From Calycina herbarum (Eukaryota > Ascomycota > Leotiomycetes > Helotiales > Pezizellaceae): DNA of 64,000 nt. This document shows positions 21,214-31,355 of the stretch, piece after piece (the stretch's first letter is position 1; each line of letters begins with the position of its first letter). The notes beneath the pieces were generated by a model. That model was given only the letters and a program-made list of their open reading frames with translations, made no database searches and had not been told where the DNA came from. The stretch spans positions 434,001 to 498,000 of the forward strand of contig LLEY01000006.1 in NCBI GenBank assembly GCA_001414485.1. The letters are read 5' to 3'. Both the position numbers and the translations under genes were made by a program.

Positions 21214-23650
21214 ATGAAATTAAACCAATGGGATCTCTCACACAAAATGAGGACATTCCGAGATCGCAACCACAACGTCCAACGACCTTCCTTTCAACGC
21301 ACCACGATTGACACGCGATGGCCAACCTACAAATGCAATGGGATCTCACACGCACAGGCGATTCGACCGTATCCTTTGCGCGAGGATTCATTCGCGCATC
21401 AACAAGCGACAACGTTCAGCCTTTGGCACTCCTTGCTTGTGAGAAGTTTGGTGCAACTTTGGCAATATGCCCAGACACGCGAAGGAATGTCGAATATCAT
21501 ATTTTGAAAGCTCAGTCGAGACCTGCAACAATAGTCAGCTTTCTAGGTGCAACAATTGGTTACTCCACAGATGATTGTGGGACATATTTGGCTCAAAGTC
21601 TTGCCGGGATTCAATTTCTAGCTCTTGCTGCTACTTTGGTACCTGGGTTAATAGTCTTCGAGGGAGGCCAGGTACTTGCTAAGATGCTTGAAGCTTCCGC
21701 TTCTGATAAACACAGTTGCCACCCACTCGGCATCTGAAAGATATTTTAAGCAGCATAGAGCACCGGTGCGTGCAGCTCAGGTTCTCGAATCTCGTTGAAG
21801 GCTGGAAATGTAAATTGCAAAAGCCTCCCGATACGACGGAACCCTTTAACTTCTCATAATCGTGGATTCCAGACGATGAAGGCGTAGAGAAATTGGTTGG
21901 CGCATTCCGAGAGCTTTGCCGAGTCGGCGACGTTGTAAATATAATGTTGAAGGTTTCTCTTGGTACGTGAAGCTCCCGGATATTGAGATGATGACATTTT
22001 GTTAATAGAACGCTAAAAATTAACAGGCGCCCCTTGGGTAGCGGTCTTCACTCAATGTGTCTTGGAGTACCGCCAAATATTATCACAAACGACGGGAGAA
22101 GCATTTTTCCACAATCACATAGCAAGGTCACTATTTTAGTAGCTTCTGATATCGATCCATCCCATTCAACCTCTAATTTTCGAGTCTTCGTTTGCCGAAG
22201 AATAGATGGGCCTTCAAATTTGATACATGCTGGTAAGGTGACAAATCGGCATGGCATGATCAGCATTGAAGCCTATGGTGCTCGGATTTTGAATACGTGG
22301 GAGCGTTCTTCAGATGGATTTCAGACAACTTTACCTCACGTACTTCCTTACGCCCTGGAACTGCTTTCAAAACTTCTCCGGATCGAAAGTCTCAGAGATT
22401 GTAGTGTGTCTGATAAAAACCTCGAGTTCGAGCCCCACTTCCTGACACTTCCTGACACTTCCTGAACCTTTCAGCACGCCCCTTTCCAGAAGACAGACAA
22501 ATCTCGCAATCTATGACACTTTTACTTGGGAGAGACAATGGGAAGGATTGGACACTAAAACCACTCCCGAAGAATACTTTGTTTTTCAACCTACCTTCAG
22601 TTAAAGAAGTAAAAGAAACTTGTAACTGCAGTAATTGCAAGCTGGTTGGCGATATTGGCAAAACGTACGAGGAACTCAGGCGCCTGAGCAATAGCTGCCA
22701 ATTGTACAAATATTTCACCAGGATCGCAGAATTAAGCACAGTGATCCTGGCTATATCACTTTTTAGTCAAACGGATGAAAAATTAGATTGATATTACAGG
22801 ATCGTATTTCAGAGTCTAAGGTCCAAGAAAACGCTCTGTTTATACTCACCACAGGATTACCTGCAAAACTCCCGCTCACTGATTTACTTGGTATTGTTTA
22901 TGAGCTTGTCGGCCATAAGTGTTCAGGTAATTTTGATAACTTGATCGTCTCTTCAGCCAGAGGCCAGACTCTGTATCCAAGAATTTTTGACACACAGCAA
23001 ATCGCTTTGCCAGGATATCTTCTGTTTAACTGGTCACCGGGAAAGTTGATGCACAGCGGAGAGGCCTACGAAGCAGCTATTGCAGACCGATTTAGCATTA
23101 GATCACTGGGATCGGCCGAATAAAGTAAAAACCCTGATTCTATGCCTGCCAATTGTTCCCGAAATCTAGAGTTTGCTGGAGTGTTACACCCGGAGACGGA
23201 TTTCTAGGAAGTACATTTCATTTGTTACACAGCGACTACTGGACAAATCCAATTGCAATATTGGAAAATCTTTCATCGGCTTTGATTATCGCCAGTTGCA
23301 AGCATAATCCACGAAACAAAAAACCAAGAAGCAACTTACATGTCGTTTGAACCTCGCCCGAAAATCCGGAGGACGCTGGTGACAGGGAATTAGATATTGG
23401 GGATGGGGCAGCCAGCAGCGATGACCCTGACAAAATATGTATTGTTGCTGTGAGTGGCAAAGATGCTCTTAGGATGTTTACTTTGCGCAATTACCAGGGC
23501 GTCGAATATGTGGAAAATACACGCTCCTCAAAAATAATTGGGATACCTATGGTGGTGAGGAATAACGCATGTTTGGATTGTTGTCTGGAAGTTTGCAAGG
23601 GGATTGGTTACAGAGTCGTTGTGTGCTAGCCATTTGGGATTCAAATGTTC
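21214..23650 (+). pseudogene. Decayed gene of an uncharacterised fungal family
   Basis: Plus-strand frames can be chained into one protein: 21318-21737 ('FLGATIGYSTDDCGTYLAQS' followed by 'LAGIQFLALAA'), a continuation from about 21735 ('LKDILSSIEHRCVQLRF', 'LVEGWKCKLQKP'), then 22034-22465 ('MCLGVPPNIITNDGRSIF', 'GMISIEAYGARIL'), 22788-23123 and 23153-23350 ('CWSVTPGDGFLGSTFHLL'). These blocks recall a large family of uncharacterised ascomycete proteins with the order 'FL.....GW..DD...LA...AGI.FLALAA' then 'ML..SASD...P....L..LL..LEHRC', as I remember it. The chain is broken by a frameshift at about 21735, a stop after 'EPFNFS' near 21855 and further shifts near 22465 and 23125. No catalytic motif is visible, so I assign no function. 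It is a pseudogene unless several of the breaks are introns. Confidence 0.6.
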
Positions 23651-24056
23651 TTCTGTTGTTCGAAATCTACATGTCTTTTTGATGGATGTTATTTAGGAAC
23701 CATACTTTTTGAGACCAGATGGGTTTCTACGAGTTTAAAATCAACCTTCATGTTTAGTTTTATAGTCCAATTTTCTCACAAGCTGCAGATATCAATCTTG
23801 CTGATGCTTGAATTTTTAAAAATTAGTTGAACCAGAAAGGTCTATTTTTTTATTCAATACTAAGGTTTAATGAAGCATGCAGAGTGATAGTGAAAGGCGT
23901 GTTTGACACTGAACAATTGTAGCATTTGATATCCCGCGATTGGAATCAGGTTGTAGCCTTTGTTGAATAGTTTTAATAGTAAGATGGTGCTAGTGGGCTC
24001 GCGATGGACAGTAACAGCGGCAGTAAATAGCAGGTTTGTGCCTGCGCTATGTGCTA
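23651..24056. other. Intergenic with one end of a GGCAGTAAAT-type MITE
   Basis: No gene. At about 24003-24030 'cgatggacagtaacagcggc' followed by 'agtaaatag' matches the terminal sequence of the MITE copies at about 28403 and 34634. The TIR transposon starting at 24057 seems to have landed in or beside a MITE end. The matching other end is not visible after 26622. Confidence 0.45.
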
Positions 24057-26622
24057 TGGTGTTCCGCAATACGAGGTATTGCGCAATTAGACTAATCTAT
24101 TTGGGCAATAAATTCTGGATTGCGCAAACCAATAGATGGCCCAAATCGGGTGTCTAATACCGCGATTTTAATCAAATACACTTTTTTCAAAACTCTCTCC
24201 ACGTCCCTCCTAGCACTTATTTGAGGCTATTCCCACTTTACCTGCCTAATAAAGAATAGTTAAAACTTTTTTAAAACTTAGATATAAGATTAATAGATAC
24301 CTAGTAGTAATATTTAACTTTCTTTATGTTTACTAAGGTTTTAGAAGTATGTCGGTAGGTGAAAAGTAGGTAAAACAAGGTGGGTTAGTTAAAAAGGGGG
24401 AGGTTAGGGAGGCTAGGAGAACGGCACTTCTCTCTTATCTTACTACTAGGAGTTATTTTATATAGTTAACTAGATATCTCTTTCTTTTTCTTAAAGAACC
24501 AAAGTATTTTAACCTTATATTTCTATCCTATCTTTACCCCTCTTTTACCCTGCTATTATAGACGTTAACGACCCTTACTCTTCACCTTAAGGGGTCCGGT
24601 TCGCCCTCTATTCCCCCCTGAGGGCTCTGAACCGCTAAATATCACCCCTTTTAGTGCTTTAGCTGAGTAGGAATTTCATAACTACCTTGAAGCCTCTCCT
24701 AATAAGAGATATCTTACTTCTTATAAGCGATTCGAGTACTATGATTAGCTATAAAACCTAAAGCAAGTAGTCTCTTAAGGTCTCCCGATAGTAGAAAGAG
24801 TAAGGCAATCTATAGTAAAGTTTAAAGCTTTTAATAAGTATATACTTAATAATAACTAAGTATATCGTTAACCTAAATCGGTTCGTAGAACGGATTACCT
24901 AAAGAGATACGTAGTTTATACCTATAACGCCTTTAATCTTATTATTAGAGTATATCGTAGACTAAAGCATGCTAGTAAGTGTCTAACTCTACTTATTCTT
25001 GTTTAATTAACTAATAAACTTAGGTGTAAATAAGACTTATATACGCTGTATAGAGTTATATTACGAGATCTTATAAAAAGACGTAGAGTTTATTCTTAAG
25101 AGGTGTATATACTATGCTCTTATAAGGGCTTCTCGTAAACCGACTATTATCTAGCTAATCACCTTACGCTGTTACCTTGATAGAGTCTATATAGATCTTA
25201 TAGACTTTACTTCTTAACCTAATCTACCCTTCTTCCCTAGATGTGACAAATTACAGAGCTTTAAGTAGATCCTCTAGATCAAAGATCACTTCTCAAGGTA
25301 CGTGTAGCTATACGCTCTAAAGAATAAAGAGAGTAAGACTATTACTGATGCTATTAGTATATTCTTACTTTACTTTAACTTAATAAAAACTAATTATTTT
25401 ATAGCCTACTAGATCTCGAACAACGGTTCCTCTTATAAATTCTATTACGACAACAGTACTAAGTTTAAAGGAGAGCTTATAGTACTATACGAGTTACGAA
25501 ATCCACCTATTACGTAGATTCGCGGTCGTGCCTATTACCCTTAAACCTAGGGGAGTATAGAGAAGGCAAATAGCATATTTAAAGCTCGTCTCTCTACGTT
25601 CTATATAGACCGAGCCGGCAGCCTCTAGGAGTGGATTTTACTACTTCTAGAACTTTAAGAAGTTATAAACCTTATACCTACTACTGTACTTCTAGCTCAC
25701 GTTACTCTCTTTAAGGCCTGGTTTAGTAGAAAGCCTTACTAGCTTTCTAGTACTTAGCCTATGTACGTATATCTTACCCCTCTTTTACCTCTCTTTTACT
25801 AACTTCTTAGTAGGCCCGAAGAAGAAGAAGTATTAGATACTAATATAGCTCTAGAGACTAAAGCTCTAATACTTTCTAAGATAGAGAAACGAGTTTCTAC
25901 AAAGAATAAATAAGTAAGAGAGAGAATGCTAGCAAAAAACACTCTTAAAGCAGCTAAAGTTTTTATAAAAGAAGCTATAGTTATACTTCTTATCCCCTTA
26001 TAACTTCGGCTAAAGACCGAACTAACACGTATGTTCTGCCGAGTTAACGATCATTATCCTAGCAGCTACTAATTAACGTGTAAGCATAGACTTTTAAGTA
26101 GGAGATATCAGTACTACAAGCTTAATAGGGAAAATCTCTAACCCCCCTAGCGTATATCCCTCTTTATAAGATCTAATATACAAAAGCAGCCTAAGGTTAA
26201 GCTAGGCGTGGCGTAGCAACTGACTAATGGGCGTGGAGCACTCTCTAGGATGTAAAGAGCAGGGTGTAAGCGAAAGAGGGCAAGAATAAGTGATAATAAG
26301 CCTATTGAAGTGATTATAAGTGATAGAGAGGCTGAAGAGGCGGAAGAAGTAGCTAGAGTAAAGAGAGTAAAGAAGACAGCACGTGCGCCTCCTCAAAAGA
26401 AGCTAGCTAAAAAGGGGGGTAGAGGGGGGGCAAGACCAGGGGCTGGTTGTAAGCCGAAAAAGTAAGCTAGGAATAGCTTCATTTTTATATTTAGGAGTTT
26501 AAATTTACTATATTTTTCTTAGTCTAATTGGGCAATTAGACTAGTAAAAATAATCGCGGAATTACTTAGTCTATTATCCAAATAGATGGAAATTGCGCAA
26601 TACCTCGTATTGCGGAACACCA
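24057..26622 (+). mobile_element. TIR transposon carrying a decayed retroviral-type integrase
   Basis: Perfect 32-bp terminal inverted repeats (start TGGTGTTCCGCAATACGAGG, end ...GCGCAATT) bound a 2,566-bp element flanked by TA on both sides. The plus strand from about 24670 to 26400 translates, with scattered RIP-type stops, into a retroviral-type integrase core. The first Asp is in 'YIDLIDFTS' (about 25185), the second in 'FYYDN' (about 25440-25454) and the Glu in 'GSIEKANS' (about 25552-25575). The second D and E are about 37 residues apart, like the D,D(35)E of integrases. 'DHFSRYVWLYALKNKESK' between them fits the family. An upstream stretch with paired His/Cys could be the zinc-binding N-terminal domain. 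Integrases in cut-and-paste elements are known as Ginger-type, but the TA target is unusual for those. Most stops arise from CAA/CAG or TGG codons, so the copy is inactive. Confidence 0.7.
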
Positions 26623-27657
26623 TAGAACAGCTACCTACCTCGTAAAGCTCTTTTATAAAAGGACAGTTCAAGTCGTTGCTCTAGCAGCAACCAATCAATG
26701 AAATAATCGTCACGAGCCTCTAAGGTGATTATGAAAGTAACATCTAGACAATTTTCTCAATTGGACCAGGGAGTTGGAATGAGGACCGTAGATTGCCGTT
26801 TAGCCAGTGGCCACCCCGACCTGAAGATTTGGTTGGAAGAACACTTTTTAGAAAATAAACACAAACCCCCCCAAAAGTTCGTAACCCCTATTTTAATATG
26901 CACCACATAAATGTAACTCGAGTAAAGAGTTTGTCATTTGTAGAGGTTGATGCCTCAAAGCTGTGTGTGGAAATGTGCCCAGCCTTTGGAGTTTTGTGCA
27001 ATTTATGCATGCACTGCATAAAACTCTACAAACTCTAGGTGGAAAAAAAGAAGTATCAACAACTATTTAACAACTATCCAAATGTCTTTTCCTGGAGAAG
27101 AAAAAGGATAAAACAGAACTTCTATATCTCAAAACGCTCTTTCCATCTTTAAAGGGGCTGTAAAACGCTCAGAAAAGAACACGGGATAATTTGGGAGTAC
27201 ATTTCTTCTATAGTTTTTAATTTGCGAATACCTGAAGAGGTGTTTATTGCATTCTTTCTATTCACTCCACTCTATAACTTCACTCTTGTAAAACTTTTGG
27301 AATGTTGAAATCTATATACTAGTAGCTTTGTGAGTTTTAGGAGTTTGAGAACTAAAAGACATAGAGAATGTAGGCTGCCCCGTTTTATAAGTTACTTGTG
27401 TACGGGCTTTGTAAACTAGTTGATGTCTTCCTATTCCTCAAAAAGAGGGCAGAAGACGGGTGGGTACGTAGCTCTGGAGTCTTGGTTGGCGGTGGTTATG
27501 GATTTTAGTGGGGCTGCTTGCAAAAAACCTTCAAAAAATTCAAAACAAGATATCTCGACTAAAACTTGACCTTTTAAGACCAAAATAGTACCAAAAGATG
27601 CTTCCAACGACAAAAGAGTAATCGCCACTGAATTTGCAGTACCGATGTCATTTAAAT
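26623..27657. other. Intergenic, no gene seen
   Basis: This has normal base composition with no convincing frame. Small frames at 26725-26910 (plus) and 27431-27682 (minus) have no recognisable domain, and the latter overlaps the tRNA. Nothing else is apparent. Confidence 0.5.
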
Positions 27658-27784
27658 TACCGAACGTGGGATTCGAACCCACAGCCTCAAGATTAGAAGT
27701 CTTGCGCGCTACCTGTTAAGCTATTAATTGTTGACTTGAATGAATGAAGGAGAGGACCGCTGCCTACCATTGCGCCAGCCCGGC
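27658..27784 (-). tRNA. tRNA-Arg(UCU) interrupted by 55 nt in the D loop
   Basis: Reading the minus strand and skipping 55 bases gives a perfect 72-nt tRNA. The acceptor is GCCGGGC with GTTCGGT (all seven pairs, three G-U), the D stem GCGC/GCGC, the anticodon stem CAAGA/TCTTG with loop CTTCTAA (anticodon UCU), and the T arm GTGGG-TTCGAAT-CCCAC. The extra 55 bases sit inside the D loop after 'AATG' and are bounded by the direct repeat GTAG. The A box upstream of the insert and the B box are both intact. D-loop introns are not described for fungal nuclear tRNAs to my knowledge, so this is either an interrupted pseudogene or an unusual gene. The insert has no recognisable intron structure. Confidence 0.75.
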
Positions 27785-28402
27785 TGGTTTATTTTTGTTA
27801 ATCGGATGTCTGCAGGCTTCTTATTTGAATATATGAGGATAAAAACCGATGGTTGTGGGGCTGAAAGGGTAAGAGAATTTTGATTGGCCAACCACTGGTA
27901 ATATGGGGTTTTAGCGAGTCATTTCCAGCTGTTTGCCATTGAGTCAGGTGAGTGGAGCTTGTGGAGGGCTTCTTTTATATGTGTCCTTGGACCTTGAGGT
28001 GATTAAAAGTTCACCTCTTGTCTTAGCAATTTATAATAATATTTTACAAATCTCTATCAATAATACTTAGTTTTAGCCTGGCGCAGTGAATTATACATTT
28101 TAAACTCAAATCCGCTTGGTAGCTTTGAAAAGAGAGACTTTGCCTCAGAATTTCTATTTACAGTGCGAGATATCTACTCAGCATTAGGTATGAGTTTGAA
28201 TGCAACTTTTCCTCTAGTGCTAAATTTCTCGACTCATTGGAAAAGGTCGAGGAATCATTAGTAGATCTCGTTTCTCAAATAATATCTTTCTAATAATCCG
28301 ATCAGCTGCCCTACCTGCCATCACCACAACTCATTTTCCCCACCAACCGTTGTCTATAAATTCCCTGCCGGCATGGTTATAACACTCTTGCGGTGGTCAT
28401 TA
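27785..28402. other. Intergenic, no gene seen
   Basis: No open frame of interest, no repeat and no recognisable regulatory element were found between the interrupted tRNA and the MITE. Confidence 0.5.
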
Positions 28403-28598
28403 AAAAGCGGCAGTAAATAAATAACCTACACGAGCTGTTAGAACCGAATTACTGGAACTTAATTGTTCTAAAACACCTGGAATAATAGTTCTAAAGTGTT
28501 CTAAATGTTTGGTATAAATGACTTAAATTACAGCAGAAAGTTAGCACAACGAGGGCTACGTAGGCAGGTACGAATCTTAAGTATTTACTGCCACTCTT
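28403..28598. mobile_element. MITE with GGCAGTAAAT inverted repeats, copy 1
   Basis: The left end aaagcggcagtaaat is inverted at the right end as atttactgccactctt. The right 70 bp (acaacgagggct...ggcaggtacgaa...tttactgcca) closely match the copy at 34634-34769, and the similarity runs on to 'gatgtccatcg' at about 28609. There is no coding capacity. The internal sequence is longer than in copy 2. The target duplication is not clear. Confidence 0.7.
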
Positions 28599-28796
28599 GA
28601 TGTCCATCGCGAATCGCTGCACCCGAAGTTGATCTTGTCTTGCCCGTTGTGCCGGCATCGGCTCAAAAGTGGAAGGAAAAAGTCATTTGGAAATGATAGC
28701 TCAAATTTGTCAACCTAACGAATCCCTGTTCTAACCCCAGAACTCCATGCAATGCTATTAATCACAAATGAAAAAACAAACGAATGCCTGTTCCTC

Positions 28797-29430
28797 TCAA
28801 CGTTTAGCAATCCCACATCTCGCCAAACAGCTTTCAACCCCCTTTACAACATTATCAGGAATCAAATGTTTAAAATACTCAATATCCGAAATACTCAATA
28901 TCCATCCCATCAATTGCAACTTCTCCCCCGATACTACCTTTAACAATCTCCTACTCAAGTGTAAGAAATTCTTGAGCAATCTATCCAACTCCTGGGTCCT
29001 CGTCAGGGGAGCTTGCCACGAAAGTGCTTCGAGTACATTCAGCATTGAACTCAGTATGTCACGCTCCCTGAGGAAACACAGTCATCTCATATTTCTTGAG
29101 AGTATGGCTCATAGTACGAGCACCATTCTCGGCAACCACATTGGCGAAAAGAGAGCGTTCAATAACGAGGTTGAGTTCAGCAGCTCTTGGGTGGACATGA
29201 GGAGTGTTGAATCTACAAGGACCAAGGAAACCGATTGCGAGGGCCCCCTTTTGGGAAGTGAGAGCCGGGAATGTGGTGTGGTCTGCGCGAACGATCTTTC
29301 CACCGAGGCCTTTGGCAACGCCTTCTTTGCCGCAAGCATTTCCAAAATCGAAGATGAAGTCGTCGTCCAAAAGGAGCTTGAGGCGGGAGACTGCGTTGGG
29401 TGCGAGGGTGAGTTCTCGGAAAAGAGTATC
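28797..29430 (-). pseudogene. Germin/spherulin-like cupin pseudogene
   Basis: The minus-strand frame 29370-29059 reads 'GFLGPCRFNTPHVHPRAAEL' followed by 'NLVIE', 'FANVVAENGARTMSHTLKKY' and 'EMTVFPQGA'. This is the HPRAxE-type metal-binding cupin core of fungal spherulin-1/germin-like secreted proteins. Homologues continue 'HTEFNP.C..A.FVA.F.SEDPG...IAQ.FF.L'. That continuation is present here ('HTEFNAECTRSTFVASSPDE', 'DPGVG', 'IAQEFLTLE') but broken by stops at TGA (after PQGA), TAG (after DPGVG) and TAG (after LTLE). A tandem duplication of 16-17 bp ('ggatattgagtattt' twice, about 28880-28915) shifts the frame near the C-terminus. The N-terminus and any signal peptide are lost at the junction with AT-rich DNA near 29430. 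Confidence 0.8.
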
Positions 29431-29755
29431 TATAGCTAATCTTAACCTAGGTTTCTATATAATAGTATTAATCTTTTATATATAAGAGTTTAAGGGTTTA
29501 ACTTAATAGAGAAGTTAGTAAAAGAAAGAAGGGATAAAAGATAAAGAAGATAACTTATCTTTTTCTAAGAACCTTAAGCTTCTAGGCTATAAAGTCTAAA
29601 CCTTATATATAGCTCTTAAAATCTATCTCTATATATATACTTAGAGATAGAGTAATTTAGTATACTAGACTTAGTATACTAGTAGTTAGAGATTTCTATT
29701 TCTATATAAATAGCTATATAAATAAAGATCTCTTTCTAAGTTATAGAGTACTAAG

Positions 29756-30030
29756 TGTAACGGCACGAAACGGATACTACTACAAAAGAGGTATATAGAA
29801 GTGCGTTCGATAGAATGACATATCCGAATACTAGGCTCTGATACGAAGGAAAAGACTAAATTGGTCTTTCCCGATAGAGAGGAGGCAGCTATTTATAAGA
29901 GGTTCGGATAATAGTAAGTCCAGAAGCTATCTAGCTTTTCTAAAACCTGAAACAACATCCGTATCGTATCCTATTCGTTACGTAGACTCGGCAATTCCAA
30001 TTCCGATCAATTCCTGATAGTTCTATCACA
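29756..30030 (+). repeat. Solo LTR (275 bp)
   Basis: The sequence starts TGTAACGGCACGAAACGG and ends TAGTTCTATCACA, with a perfect 5-bp duplication CTAAG on each side (29751-29755 and 30031-30035). It contains a TATA-like 'tatttataag'. No internal region is present, so a full element was probably removed by LTR-LTR recombination. It is less RIP-mutated than its surroundings. Confidence 0.8.
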
Positions 30031-30202
30031 CTAAGCTAGAGCTCTTATATTTAGTATTAATAAGTCTTTAAGCTCTTAGATATAGAGATTTATATAATAT
30101 ATAATAATATCTATTATTTTAAAAGTATAATAGAGTTAAGAAGATAGTAATTAGGTCGTTTAGAGATACCTTATCTAAGAGAGTAATCTTAATATCAGGA
30201 CG

Positions 30203-30438
30203 TGTAGCAAATACTCGTGAATTGAACTACAGAGGCAGACTTTGTACAAGGACGAACAACTGCTGTTCTAAACCAGAGTCCCGACACTCTCTATATACTA
30301 CAGAAGTGGCTACGTGTCCTCCATAAGTATTACGTGTTACGTCATAAGTATTACGTAGATTGCCACCGCTATGCCACTGCCATTACCACCACCTGTCGCT
30401 GGGCAACCAAGACCACTTCACGGGTGCAACCCCTAACA
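30203..30438 (+). repeat. Possible solo LTR or LTR fragment
   Basis: A block of normal composition within AT-rich DNA starts TGTAGCAAATACTCGTG and ends CAACCCCTAACA (TG...CA). It carries a near-duplicate 'ataagtattacgt' pair. The flanks (GGACG and CTTAG) do not match, so the ends are uncertain. Confidence 0.4.
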
Positions 30439-30857
30439 CTTAGAGTCTTAGTTACTTAATTCTATAGATATAAATCAGGTTCTAGCCTTTATAATTAGCT
30501 TTATATTAGAGCGTAAGGTTTCTTTATCTATAGTATTAAAATAAGTAGGTTTTAGCATACTAGCGTAGCTTAATAAAGGTATATTATAATAAAAAGAGGG
30601 TTTATTTACATTCTTAAGTTTTGTTGTTCTATCCGATATGTATATATGCCTAAGGCCACTACTTTAATCCTAATCGCAGCTAAGGGGATAACGCCGCATC
30701 CATACTTATTTCTCTAAATCTCAAACACCAACCTTTTTTCACAAAATGGCTTCCCGACCCCCAGCATCAGAAAAAGAAGCTACATTCACTTTATACTCGG
30801 AGTCCTACTACCAAACGCATCATCTCAACTTATGCAACCCACCCTCCAGTCTCAAGC

Positions 30858-31355
30858 ATGTCCTTCGCGATCGAATCTCTGGTTTGTTATCAGGAGTATG
30901 TTGCAGAACTCTGCCAGTGTTTATCAAATCACCAGTACGACAAATGCCAATGTCCTGATCGCAATATAGCACCCGAGCCTTTGATTATTAACGATGCTTA
31001 TGGTGTGACTATCGGCGACATTATAACGGCTTCTGTTCCCTATTTCGCAGCGCACAAGGAGGATATTTTGAAAGCTGAAAGCTGGCTTAAGGGAGATGAG
31101 GCATGGCATCCAGAAGATGATGAAGGCAATATCAGACCGCTACCATCGAATTCGCAAATTTACTTGACAAGCTTAGTACCGGGAGGCTTTATGTTCGAGG
31201 ATGTAACAGGGAATGGGGAGATGTTGGCTGAGCTCTGGGTGCAAGCTGCCAGGCTTGCGATTAGACGGAAGGACGAAGGCTACACTGTCGTTGCAGCTGG
31301 GGAAGTTCCTGAGAGGGTTATTGGTAGGATTGATGCCGTTCCGATGACAGATTAG
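30858..31355 (+). CDS. Hypothetical protein
   Basis: An open frame of 165 residues with normal composition starts at the ATG at 30858. I do not recognise it. The N-terminal 45 residues are cysteine-rich ('CQCLSNHQYDKCQCPD'), followed by a mixed acidic region ('ESWLKGDEAWHPEDDEGN') and an amphipathic stretch ('GEMLAELWVQAARLAIRRKD'). No signal peptide or membrane segment is obvious from this start. A second frame opens at 30746 upstream in another phase and could be a first exon. The gene is convergent with the chitinase-like gene that ends at 31476, about 120 bp away. It may be a real accessory gene, but only its length and codon use support it. Confidence 0.5.
   Translation: MSFAIESLVCYQEYVAELCQCLSNHQYDKCQCPDRNIAPEPLIINDAYGVTIGDIITASVPYFAAHKEDILKAESWLKGDEAWHPEDDEGNIRPLPSNSQIYLTSLVPGGFMFEDVTGNGEMLAELWVQAARLAIRRKDEGYTVVAAGEVPERVIGRIDAVPMTD

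Larger units (their letters stand above)
29431..30745. other. RIP-like AT-rich stretch with two LTR-like insertions
   Basis: The base composition is AT-rich, with frequent TA and many 'ctata/tatag' words. I find no coding signal. It contains a clean solo LTR (29756-30030) and a less mutated LTR-like block (30203-30438). The AT-rich host sequence itself is not assigned to a family. Confidence 0.6.

Noticed and set aside
28768..29439. Plus-strand 223-residue open frame
   Set aside because: It is antisense to the cupin pseudogene, which has clear family motifs, and the plus-strand product has none.
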